Assembly (NCBI GenBank): GCA_017412675.1
Contig: JAFPWV010000216.1
Span: 1 to 32,088, forward strand
Direction: 5' to 3'
Length of the DNA: 32,088 nt
DNA from: Clostridia bacterium
GTDB lineage: Bacteria; Bacillota; Clostridia; Oscillospirales; CAG-272
Shown: piece by piece, positions 22,769-30,360 of the stretch
Layout of the letters: the number at the start of each line of letters is the position of its first letter
How positions within the stretch are numbered: position 1 is the stretch's first letter
Notes under the pieces: generated by a model
The model's input: the letters and a program-made list of their open reading frames with translations, nothing else
The model's database searches: none
What the model was told of the DNA's origin: nothing
Program-made: the position numbers and the translations under genes

Positions 22769-25102
22769 ATGAAACGAACGCGGAGAGGGAGCCTGTATGC
22801 ATGGATCTTGTTGTTCGCGGCGATGTTCACTCTGGGAAGCTGTCGGAAGGATGACACGCCCGCTGCCATTTCCGGGCCTGAGCATCAGACAACTTCTGTT
22901 TCATCCGGGGAACCGGCGGTGTTTCGCGGGATCAAAGCGGATCTGCCCGAGGGGGTGCATCTTTGCGCCGCCGTCACGCCTTATGCCGGTGAGGATGGGA
23001 TCGTCTGTCTTGCCGCGGAACGCACAGAAACCGAAGCGGAGGACGGGACCATCGTCCATGGGGAGGCATATACTCTCGTCACGCTGGACCGGGACGGGAA
23101 AGTGCGGGAAGCGGTGCCGCTGGACCTCCCGGAGGCTGCCGCCGTCATCGGTGGGAAAATCACCGAAAACGGATTTGCCCTGATGACGAGGATGGACGGC
23201 GCTGCGTCGGTATTCGTCCGGGATTCCTCCGGAGACCGAACAAGCGGCGACCTCTCCTCGCTTCTTGGCGCGAAAGACCAGTCCTTCGTCGCGCTGGACG
23301 CCGACGGAAGCGGAAATCTCTGGGCGGCGGCGAGTCATGAGATCCTCGCGCTGGACCGGGATTTCACGAAGCGCTTCTCGATCCCGGTGAACGGCTATGC
23401 GCGGGATATCGCCGCGGCGGAGGACGGAGGCGCATGGGTCCTCATCGCGGACGCGGACAGCTATGCCCAGCGAGTGGAGCCGACAGGGATCCTGACCGAC
23501 CGGATCGGCCTCGACAACGGCGCAGTTACTCTGGTTTCGCGTGACGGCGCGCTCTACTGTGACGGCGCGGACGGGATCTCCGCCATCGGTCCCACCGGAT
23601 CGTCGGAAATCGTGAATTATGCCGCCTCGAATCTCTCCGCCTCGACCTCCCGGTTCCTGACCGTCCTCGACGAAGATCGGGTCCTGCTGGCGAAGAACGG
23701 AACGGACGGCAGCAATCTGTACCTGTATCATCGGTCGGATGGGGAGGAGCCGGCGGAAGCCGTCACGCTCGAGGTCGTCGTCGCCCTTCCGGAAGGCACG
23801 GACAGCGGTGAAAGTCAGTTCTGGCGGATGCAGACGGCGGAGTTCAATTCTTCGCACAGGGACATTCAGGTTCATCTGACGGACTACGCGGAGACATGGG
23901 GGGCCGAGAGCGCGGATGCCCTCGCAAGGGATCTGCTGACCGGGACGATCAAACCCGATATCCTCCTCGGCAATCCGGGAACGGAATACGTTGGAACCGT
24001 GGTAGAGAGAACCGTGGTGGAGCACGGGATGTTCCGGGACCTCACGCCTTATCTGACTGCCGATCCGGAGGTGAATTTCGATACCGTCCTTGCCGCGGCG
24101 ATCCGGTCCTGTTCTTATAACGGAGCGGTATGGGGCATTCCGACCGCTTTCCGCGCGGTCACCCTCGTCGCGCCGGACAGCCTGCTCGGGAGATTCGCGG
24201 GAGCCTCCGGCTGGACGGTGACGGACCTGCTCGACTGCATCGACGCGCTCCCGGACGGTGTGACACCTTCCCTCGGGATCAATCAGCGGTCAGCGCTGGA
24301 TGGGCTGCTCGGCAGCAACGGCCTCGCCGTGTTTATGGATCGGGAAACGGGAACCTGTTCCTTCGACGGGCCGGATTTCCTGCGCCTTCTCCGGTTCATT
24401 TCCACGCTCCCGAAGGACCACGAGGACGCGCTGCGGAAGTCCCCGGTTTACGCCGCGTATTGGGATGCCGCCATGAGCGACGATAACAGCGGGATGATCG
24501 AACCCTATCACACGGGGAAGGTTTTCCTACGCATGATCCAGATCTCGCGTCTGTCGGACTATACAGGACTCGAGATGCAGTTCGGCACGAAGGAAGCGAC
24601 CATCATCGGCTATCCGACCGCGACGCCGGAGGTCCCCGGCTCCGGGATCGAGGGGATTCCCGAACTGCCGATGATGATCCTCAACACTTCGGAACATCCC
24701 GACGAGGCGTGGACCTTTATCAAAGCGATCCTCGGCGGGAACCGGCAGCACCTGAACCCGTTTATTCCCTCGCTGAAGGCGTCCTTTGAGGCAAAGGAGC
24801 ACAACAGCATCGGTTCCCAGGTACACTATTTCTACAACGGATTGACATTCGCCGGTTCCAAACTGCCGTCGCAGTACGCAAAGCAGCCGCATATCACGGT
24901 CTGGATGAAGAAAGAAGATCTCGACGCCTACCGGGAACTTCTCGACCATGCGGGCTCGCCGACCATTGGCGCGGTGCCGCGGGAAGTCCGGGAGATCGTG
25001 GAGGAGGAGATCTCCGCGATGACAGCGGGCGTTTCAACGGGAGAATTCTGCGCCGCGAAGATCCAGTCCCGCGTGTCGATCTGGTTGGCAGAGCATCAAT
25101 AA
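22769..25102 (+). CDS. SBP paralogue 1: propeller-like domain plus extracellular solute-binding domain, lipoprotein
   Basis: 777 residues. The signal peptide ends in the lipobox FTLGSC (Cys25). Residues about 45-325 form an N-terminal domain of repeated beta strands (ADGSGNLWAAASHEILALD, EDGGAWVLIADADS, SRDGALYCDGADGISAI) that looks like part of a beta-propeller. From about residue 331 (VTLEVVVALPEG) a family-1/8-type SBP domain begins, with FNSSHRDIQVHLTDY, LLTGTIKPDILLGN, NGAVWGIPTAFR and a tail EFCAAKIQSRVSIWLAEHQ. Typical SBPs are about 400-450 residues; the extra domain makes these nearly twice that. The start at 22769 follows GGAGG. A sugar or oligosaccharide ligand is likely from the family but unproven, and no permease genes are beside it. 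Confidence 0.85.
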   Translation: MKRTRRGSLYAWILLFAAMFTLGSCRKDDTPAAISGPEHQTTSVSSGEPAVFRGIKADLPEGVHLCAAVTPYAGEDGIVCLAAERTETEAEDGTIVHGEAYTLVTLDRDGKVREAVPLDLPEAAAVIGGKITENGFALMTRMDGAASVFVRDSSGDRTSGDLSSLLGAKDQSFVALDADGSGNLWAAASHEILALDRDFTKRFSIPVNGYARDIAAAEDGGAWVLIADADSYAQRVEPTGILTDRIGLDNGAVTLVSRDGALYCDGADGISAIGPTGSSEIVNYAASNLSASTSRFLTVLDEDRVLLAKNGTDGSNLYLYHRSDGEEPAEAVTLEVVVALPEGTDSGESQFWRMQTAEFNSSHRDIQVHLTDYAETWGAESADALARDLLTGTIKPDILLGNPGTEYVGTVVERTVVEHGMFRDLTPYLTADPEVNFDTVLAAAIRSCSYNGAVWGIPTAFRAVTLVAPDSLLGRFAGASGWTVTDLLDCIDALPDGVTPSLGINQRSALDGLLGSNGLAVFMDRETGTCSFDGPDFLRLLRFISTLPKDHEDALRKSPVYAAYWDAAMSDDNSGMIEPYHTGKVFLRMIQISRLSDYTGLEMQFGTKEATIIGYPTATPEVPGSGIEGIPELPMMILNTSEHPDEAWTFIKAILGGNRQHLNPFIPSLKASFEAKEHNSIGSQVHYFYNGLTFAGSKLPSQYAKQPHITVWMKKEDLDAYRELLDHAGSPTIGAVPREVREIVEEEISAMTAGVSTGEFCAAKIQSRVSIWLAEHQ

Positions 25103-25122
25103 ACCATTTCATCCAAATAGAC

Positions 25123-25156
25123 ATAGACCCGTCTCATTCAGATGGGTCTATTCTTT
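25123..25156 (+). terminator. Terminator between SBP genes 1 and 2
   Basis: ATAGACCC (25123-25130) pairs with GGGTCTAT (25144-25151), with an additional inner TCT/AGA pair, followed by TCTTT. It is the better-paired version of the hairpin at 22635. Confidence 0.75.
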
Positions 25157-25219
25157 ATAAAGTTTTCACAGAAAATTCAATGATTGTCACATATTAGATC
25201 GCCCGGTTCTGATACAATA
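25141..25219 (+). repeat. 79-bp regulatory repeat, copy B (upstream of SBP gene 2)
   Basis: Identical to 22654-22732 over all 79 bases. Upstream the similarity continues weakly through the hairpin; downstream it stops right after the -10 element, and the leaders and coding regions differ. Confidence 0.95.
25210..25218 (+). promoter_or_regulatory. Extended -10 promoter of SBP gene 2
   Basis: TGATACAAT as in copy A. A second hexamer, TATAAT at 25224-25229, lies just downstream and is not present before gene 1. Confidence 0.5.
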
Positions 25220-25257
25220 GATTTATAATCATTCATCCCTCGAACCAGGAGGTATTT

Positions 25258-27669
25258 ATGAAAATGAAAAACGGCAAGAGACTGTGCGCTGGGATCCTTG
25301 TCCTCACAGCGATATTCTCCCTGTGGGGCTGCCGGAAAGGTGCGGAGCAAACAGGATCCGATGGGAAACCGGGGACGGAAAACGCCCAGACGGCGGATCC
25401 CAATCTTCTCACCAACGTTTATGAAGCCGCCGCGCAGACCGAGGAAAAACGCTTGGTCCTCACCGGCGTCAAGCCCTATTGCGACCCGGAGACCGAGCGG
25501 ATGACGTGCGTGACGATGGAATACGTCCCCATGGAGCGAGACGGGGAGGAGATCACCGTCGCCGTCATCCGCCTGACCGCCGTCGATGCGGACGGAACGG
25601 TGACGGAACAGATCCTCCGGGATGACCCCGATGACATGGAGGGAATCAGTACGGGTTATCTCACCGCGGACGAGCTGGTCTGCGCGCTCTACTCCAAGGA
25701 CGCGAACGGCAACCCGAGGGCGTATCTCTCCCGCCGCTCGCTCGCGGAAGGCTCCGCATGGGAACGAGGCGCGGAGCTGTTCTCCCTCTTCAATCAGCAG
25801 ACGCTGTCGATGTGCGCGCTCGTGCGGGCGGCGGACGGATCGCTCTGCGCTGCCTCGGACCGGGAGATCCTTGTCCTCTCGCCGGAAGGAGAGCTTCAGC
25901 GCTCCATCGTTCCCGACGCGGGCGGGGATGAGATCCTCCGGCTGGTGACTTCGGAGGACGGACGGGTCTTTGCCTATTTCATGGGGGACAGCAGCGGCTC
26001 GCGCGCGGCGGAGATCTTCCCGGAAACGGGGACGTACGGGCCGCTCGTCGGACTCGGCGATCTCGGGGGCAGCCTCATGGACGGCGCGGACGGCTATCTC
26101 TATTGCTATGAAAACAGCGAAGGCGTCTGGGGCCGGACCTTTGACGCGGACGGGAACCCGAAGGACGAGAAGATCCTCGACTATCTCAACTCCGGCATCT
26201 CCCGGGCGGAGGCAAGTCCGGTCTGCGTTGCGGACGGCGCGGTCTATATGCTCGTGTATGAGGGCTTCCAGCCGGGCAGCCGCTTTGAGGGCGGGGTCCT
26301 CACCCGCTTCACCCGGGGAGCGGACATCGACCTGACGAACGCCGAGACGCTGACTGTCGCGTATTTCAACTACCTGACGACGAGCATGACGGCGGCGGTG
26401 AACCGTTTCCGGCAGGACCACCCCGGGGTACAGGTGGTGCTCGACGACTGGTCGCAGTACGACACCGATGAAAACCGGGCGGGCGGCGTCGAGAAGCTGA
26501 CCCGGGACATCCTTACCGGCCTCTACAAGCCGGACATCCTGATCGGCAATCTTTACGATTCTTATATGCAGCAGACCCTCGAAAAGAAGCTCTACACCGA
26601 CCTCTCGCCCTTCCTCCAAACGGACGACACGGTGAACTTCGACAATCTCTTCGGCTGCGTCGAGCGGATGTTCGACGACGGGCAGGGCGGCATGTGGGGC
26701 ATCACCCCGAACTTCAGCCTCCATACCCTCGTCTCCACGCCGGAGCTTCTGGGCCAATACGCCGAAAAAGGCTACTGGACGCTCTCCGAGGCCCTCGACT
26801 ACATCGAAGCGATGCCGGAAGGGTGCGAATTCGTTCTGGATCTTACCCGAGAGATGAACACCCTCCTGCAGGCAGGCGCCTACATGGCATTCATCGACCG
26901 GGAAAACGCCGTCTGCAATTTCACCGATCCCGTCTTCCTCCGATATCTCCATTTCATCAAAACCCTTCCGTCCTTCGAGGAATACCGGGCGAGATCCCCC
27001 TATCCTGCGATGGACGGCGACGAGCTTGCGGAAGCGCGGCTTTCGGGAAAGATCCGTACGTCCGTCGGAGGCAATGCCGGATTCATCAACAGCGCGAATC
27101 GGGTCAGGGGATTCGTCACCCTCTACGGAACGAAGGACTGGACCATGATCGGTTATCCGGTGCCCGAAGAACGGGCAGGCGCGGGGACGTATGTGAACAC
27201 CTCTTACGCTCTCGTGATGACCTCCTTCTGCAAGGATCCCGATCTGGCCTGGGATCTCATCCGCCGCGCCTTTTCTGGCAGCGATGGGCAGGGCGGCATC
27301 CCCTCCCTCGTCTCCACCCTCGACGAACTCATCGAGCACGGGCAGTTCCGGTCGTGGTATGACACGCAGTTCGAGGATCTCTACGCCCATCACGGATATG
27401 CCGGCAAATCCCGCCCGCTCTCCGAAGCCATTACCGAGAGTGAGATGCAGTACCCCGGCGTCCTCTCCACCTTCACGCGGGAAGATCGGGACAAGTATGT
27501 GAAGATCTTCGACGAGATCGGCGTACCGGCTTATGAATGGAGGATTCCGGACATCTACGACATCCTCATGGAAGAGTGTTCCGCCTTTCTATCCGGCGTC
27601 GGCACGGCAGAATCCTGCGCCGCGAAGATCCAATCCCGCGCGTCCATCTGGCTGGCGGAGCACCATTGA
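25258..27669 (+). CDS. SBP paralogue 2: propeller-like domain plus extracellular solute-binding domain, lipoprotein
   Basis: 803 residues. Lipobox FSLWGC (Cys25). N-terminal domain about 50-355 with strands such as RAADGSLCAASDREILVLS, SEDGRVFAYFMGD, DGADGYLYCYENSEGVWG and the boundary segment LDYLNSGISRAEAS. The SBP domain starts at about residue 361 (ETLTVAYFNYLTTSM) with NRFRQDHPGVQVVLDDW, ILTGLYKPDILIGNLY and GGMWGITPNFSLHTLV, and ends ESCAAKIQSRASIWLAEHH. Overall plan and tail match the neighbours, but most of the sequence has diverged. It has an excellent AGGAGGT site. Terminators before it and its own promoter indicate separate transcription from gene 1. Confidence 0.87.
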   Translation: MKMKNGKRLCAGILVLTAIFSLWGCRKGAEQTGSDGKPGTENAQTADPNLLTNVYEAAAQTEEKRLVLTGVKPYCDPETERMTCVTMEYVPMERDGEEITVAVIRLTAVDADGTVTEQILRDDPDDMEGISTGYLTADELVCALYSKDANGNPRAYLSRRSLAEGSAWERGAELFSLFNQQTLSMCALVRAADGSLCAASDREILVLSPEGELQRSIVPDAGGDEILRLVTSEDGRVFAYFMGDSSGSRAAEIFPETGTYGPLVGLGDLGGSLMDGADGYLYCYENSEGVWGRTFDADGNPKDEKILDYLNSGISRAEASPVCVADGAVYMLVYEGFQPGSRFEGGVLTRFTRGADIDLTNAETLTVAYFNYLTTSMTAAVNRFRQDHPGVQVVLDDWSQYDTDENRAGGVEKLTRDILTGLYKPDILIGNLYDSYMQQTLEKKLYTDLSPFLQTDDTVNFDNLFGCVERMFDDGQGGMWGITPNFSLHTLVSTPELLGQYAEKGYWTLSEALDYIEAMPEGCEFVLDLTREMNTLLQAGAYMAFIDRENAVCNFTDPVFLRYLHFIKTLPSFEEYRARSPYPAMDGDELAEARLSGKIRTSVGGNAGFINSANRVRGFVTLYGTKDWTMIGYPVPEERAGAGTYVNTSYALVMTSFCKDPDLAWDLIRRAFSGSDGQGGIPSLVSTLDELIEHGQFRSWYDTQFEDLYAHHGYAGKSRPLSEAITESEMQYPGVLSTFTREDRDKYVKIFDEIGVPAYEWRIPDIYDILMEECSAFLSGVGTAESCAAKIQSRASIWLAEHH

Positions 27670-27788
27670 CCGGAAACCGCCTCCGTCCCGCCCCTTCGCG
27701 GAAAAAAACGGGAAAATCTCAAATTTTCCTGAAAACCGCGAAACCTTTTGTTCTCTTTTACGTCATTATAGAGCGAAAACACAACAAA

Positions 27789-27800
27789 CCTCCGAGGAGG
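27789..27800 (+). promoter_or_regulatory. Inverted repeat covering the Shine-Dalgarno of SBP gene 3
   Basis: CCTCC (27789-27793) and GGAGG (27796-27800), separated by GA, seven-odd bases before the ATG at 27807. A realistic fold is CCTC-CGAG-GAGG, which would hide the ribosome-binding site. It is small and may form only transiently. Confidence 0.45.
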
Positions 27801-27806
27801 GATCTT

Positions 27807-30179
27807 ATGAAACGCATCTTCGCCTTTCTGCTCGCCTTTTTGCTCTGCACCGGCCTTGTCGGCTGCAGATCCGGCAGCTCCGGCAGCTCATCCGCCGATC
27901 CGTCCGGCACTTCCTCCGGCACAAACGGCGCGACCGCTTCTCCTTCCGGATTATCCGCGAAGTCGGAAGGCGTGCTCGAGCATGTCTGGGGCGGGGAAGA
28001 ATTCCCCATGCCGGATGATTGGAGTGTCCAGTCCTCGGTCACACCGTATTACGACGCCGAAACCGGGATCCTCACCTGCGTCGGCGTCCGCCATGTCGAC
28101 TATGATGACGGGGAGGATCACCCTTATTACGAATCCGCGATCGTCGTCCACACCGGGAAATCCGCCGTCGCGACGCCGCTCGAGTGCCGTGTCGAGGCGG
28201 GGGTCTTCACCGCGGATGCCTTCTGGTATCTCCGTTCGGTCGATGAAAACGGAACGCACCGGTATGACCTTGTCCGGCGGAATCTCGCGGACGGGGAAGA
28301 GGAAGCGAGGGCCTGCGAGGATTATTTCGGCACAACGCCGCAAATCAACAACAGATTGTATGCGGACGCCGACGGGAATATCTGGATCCCGTCCTTCGGC
28401 GCGGTCGTCTGCGTTGCGCCGGATTTCCGCCTCCTGACCTCCGTTGTCCTCGGTTATACCAGACCCGGCTTGTCTGCCCTGCGCGCGGACGGGACCTTCT
28501 TCATCTCCGTGTCCACGCCAGGCGGGTATGTGCTCACGGGGATCGACCGGGAACAGGGAAGGACCGGCGAAGAGCTCCCGGAGAACGGTCACATGGACAA
28601 GATCTTCTTCCTCGACGGATACGATTATGTCTACACCGCATCGGGCGGCGTTTACGGTGCGACGATCAATGAAAAAAAGGAGATCGAGAGCGAATGCCTC
28701 CTCGATTTCGTCAATTCCGGCATGAACGCGGACCGGGTATCCCTCCTCCGTCTGCTGTCCTCCGATTTGATGATCTTTGGCGAGTCAGACGGGGAAAAGA
28801 GCTTTCCCGTGCTCCGCCGTCCCGAGGGAAGCATTTCACTTTCGGACATCAAGGTGCTGGAGGTGGCCTTCACCCACTGGCTCTACGAACCGGCCATCAC
28901 GCAGGCCATCGCGGACTTCAACCGGAAGCACACGGACGCCCGGATCGTGCTCCTCGATTACAGCATCTATTCCAAGGACTACGGCGACACGACGGCCCAG
29001 CAGAAGCTGACGATGGATATGGTGACGGGGATCTGTTCCCCGGATATCGTCCTCGGCTCGGTGTCGAACTGGGATACGCAGATCGAGCAGATCCTGCGCA
29101 AGAAGCTGTACCGCGATCTCGTGCCCTATCTCGATACCGATCCCGAGGTGAACCGCGAAACGGTATTCCGCAGCGTGCAGGAAGGCTTCTCCGACGACGA
29201 GGGGAAGATCTGGGGACTGCCGAAGACCTTCTCCATCACCTCGATCTGCGCCAACCGTTCGGTCCTCGACGCGTACGGCATGGCGGGGAAGAGCCGCTGG
29301 GACCTCGGGGAGCTGCTCGACTTCATCGAAGGGCTCCCCGCGGATGTGACGGCGCATGAGCGCCTGACGCGGGACATGGCGCCCTACTGGCTGCTCGGGA
29401 ATTACGGCCTCGGTGCGTTCTTTGACGAGGCGGAAAACCGGTGTGTCTTTGACAGTCCGGATTTTGTCCGGTACCTCAACTTTCTCTACGCCCTCCCGAA
29501 GGATGAAAACGAGCTGAATCGGGTCTCCGCCCTCGACGCGGCAAAGGAAGCGGTGCAGTACGATTATTTTTACAACAATAAGGTCGCGCTGCAGCATGTT
29601 TGGGCTGACGGCGACTTCGGCTTCACACGCTTTGAAGGTCAGTTCGGCACAAAGAACTGGGAGCTGATCGGCTTCCCGACGCTGAACGGCGAGGGCAGCG
29701 GGCTCGAGGTCACGGCGGGGCGCGCGATGTGCGTCACGATCTTCTGCCCGGAGCCGGATCTCGCGTGGGAGTTCGTCCGCTCCGTGATCCTGTCCAAGCG
29801 AACGAACGGCGGGATGAATCAGGATACGAGCATCCTCAAGGAGCGCGCCCGGAAGATGCTGAACACCCTTACCAACTATGAGATCGTGCAGAGCTTCAGC
29901 GGTTCCACGAGCATGTCCACCCGCAAGTCCGATCCCCCGCTCACCACGGCCGATCTGAGGGAACCCGGCTATATCATCGACTTCACCGCCGAAGACACGG
30001 AACGGATCATGAAGATCCTCGACGGGGACGCGCTGCGGATCAGCCATCTTGTCCCGGAGGAAGTGACGGAGATCGTGAACGAGGAGATTTCCGCTTTTCT
30101 CGCCGGACGCGGGAGTGCCTCCGACTGCGCCGCAAAGATCCAGTCCCGCGCGTCCATCTGGCTGGCGGAACACCATTGA
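27807..30179 (+). CDS. SBP paralogue 3: propeller-like domain plus extracellular solute-binding domain, lipoprotein
   Basis: 790 residues. Lipobox GLVGC (Cys20), then a Ser/Gly-rich linker (about 21-45). N-terminal domain about 55-345: VTPYYDAETGILTCVGVRH, YADADGNIWIPSFGAVVCV, YVYTASGGVYGA and the boundary LDFVNSGMNADRVS. The SBP domain begins about residue 348 (VLEVAFTHWLYEPA) with FNRKHTDARIVLLDYS, MVTGICSPDIVLGSVS and GKIWGLPKTFSITSI, and ends SDCAAKIQSRASIWLAEHH. The last 54 bases are nearly identical to those of gene 2. The start at 27807 was chosen for GAGGAGGG and the signal peptide; the frame is open far upstream but that part has no signal sequence. No clear promoter was found in the 137-base gap before it. 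Confidence 0.87.
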   Translation: MKRIFAFLLAFLLCTGLVGCRSGSSGSSSADPSGTSSGTNGATASPSGLSAKSEGVLEHVWGGEEFPMPDDWSVQSSVTPYYDAETGILTCVGVRHVDYDDGEDHPYYESAIVVHTGKSAVATPLECRVEAGVFTADAFWYLRSVDENGTHRYDLVRRNLADGEEEARACEDYFGTTPQINNRLYADADGNIWIPSFGAVVCVAPDFRLLTSVVLGYTRPGLSALRADGTFFISVSTPGGYVLTGIDREQGRTGEELPENGHMDKIFFLDGYDYVYTASGGVYGATINEKKEIESECLLDFVNSGMNADRVSLLRLLSSDLMIFGESDGEKSFPVLRRPEGSISLSDIKVLEVAFTHWLYEPAITQAIADFNRKHTDARIVLLDYSIYSKDYGDTTAQQKLTMDMVTGICSPDIVLGSVSNWDTQIEQILRKKLYRDLVPYLDTDPEVNRETVFRSVQEGFSDDEGKIWGLPKTFSITSICANRSVLDAYGMAGKSRWDLGELLDFIEGLPADVTAHERLTRDMAPYWLLGNYGLGAFFDEAENRCVFDSPDFVRYLNFLYALPKDENELNRVSALDAAKEAVQYDYFYNNKVALQHVWADGDFGFTRFEGQFGTKNWELIGFPTLNGEGSGLEVTAGRAMCVTIFCPEPDLAWEFVRSVILSKRTNGGMNQDTSILKERARKMLNTLTNYEIVQSFSGSTSMSTRKSDPPLTTADLREPGYIIDFTAEDTERIMKILDGDALRISHLVPEEVTEIVNEEISAFLAGRGSASDCAAKIQSRASIWLAEHH

Positions 30180-30255
30180 AGGCTCCGCGCTCGCCGTTTT
30201 CACAAAGATCCTTCCATTCACGGAATATTTACAAATACTTTTCTCGTAAACATGC

Positions 30256-30283
30256 AACAAATTTCATATTTGTTCGTTATAAT
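30256..30283 (+). promoter_or_regulatory. Promoter of SBP gene 4 with overlapping operator-like inverted repeat
   Basis: TATAAT at 30278-30283 lacks a good -35. The perfect inverted repeat AACAAAT-ttcat-ATTTGTT (30256-30274) lies in the -35/spacer region and ends three bases before the -10. The position suits a repressor or activator site. RNA would start near 30290. Confidence 0.55.
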
Positions 30284-30295
30284 CTATGTAGATGC

Positions 30296-30342
30296 ATTCA
30301 ATCTCCTCCAACGAAATCAAAAGATTGAATCAAAAGGTTGGA
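30296..30342 (+). promoter_or_regulatory. Candidate 5'-leader pseudoknot before SBP gene 4
   Basis: Stem 1: ATTCAATCT (30296-30304) with AGATTGAAT (30322-30330), nine perfect pairs. Stem 2: TCCAAC (30307-30312) with GTTGGA (30337-30342), six perfect pairs. The arms interleave (1, 2, 1', 2'), the topology of an H-type pseudoknot, with connecting loops of 2, 9 and 6 bases; the last is A-rich. The structure begins about six bases after the predicted transcription start and ends six bases before the Shine-Dalgarno GGAAGG (30349-30354). Confidence 0.5.
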
Positions 30343-30360
30343 CCCAAAGGAAGGACCTTA

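Noticed and set aside
25177..27393. Minus-strand 738-codon frame
   Set aside because: Antisense to SBP gene 2, which has a signal peptide, ribosome-binding site and paralogues; the minus frame has none of these.
27537..27806. 90-codon upstream extension of SBP gene 3
   Set aside because: It overlaps the end of SBP gene 2 and would bury the lipoprotein signal peptide; GAGGAGGG before 27807 fixes the start.
28836..30260. Minus-strand 474-codon frame opposite SBP gene 3
   Set aside because: Antisense shadow, no similarity.
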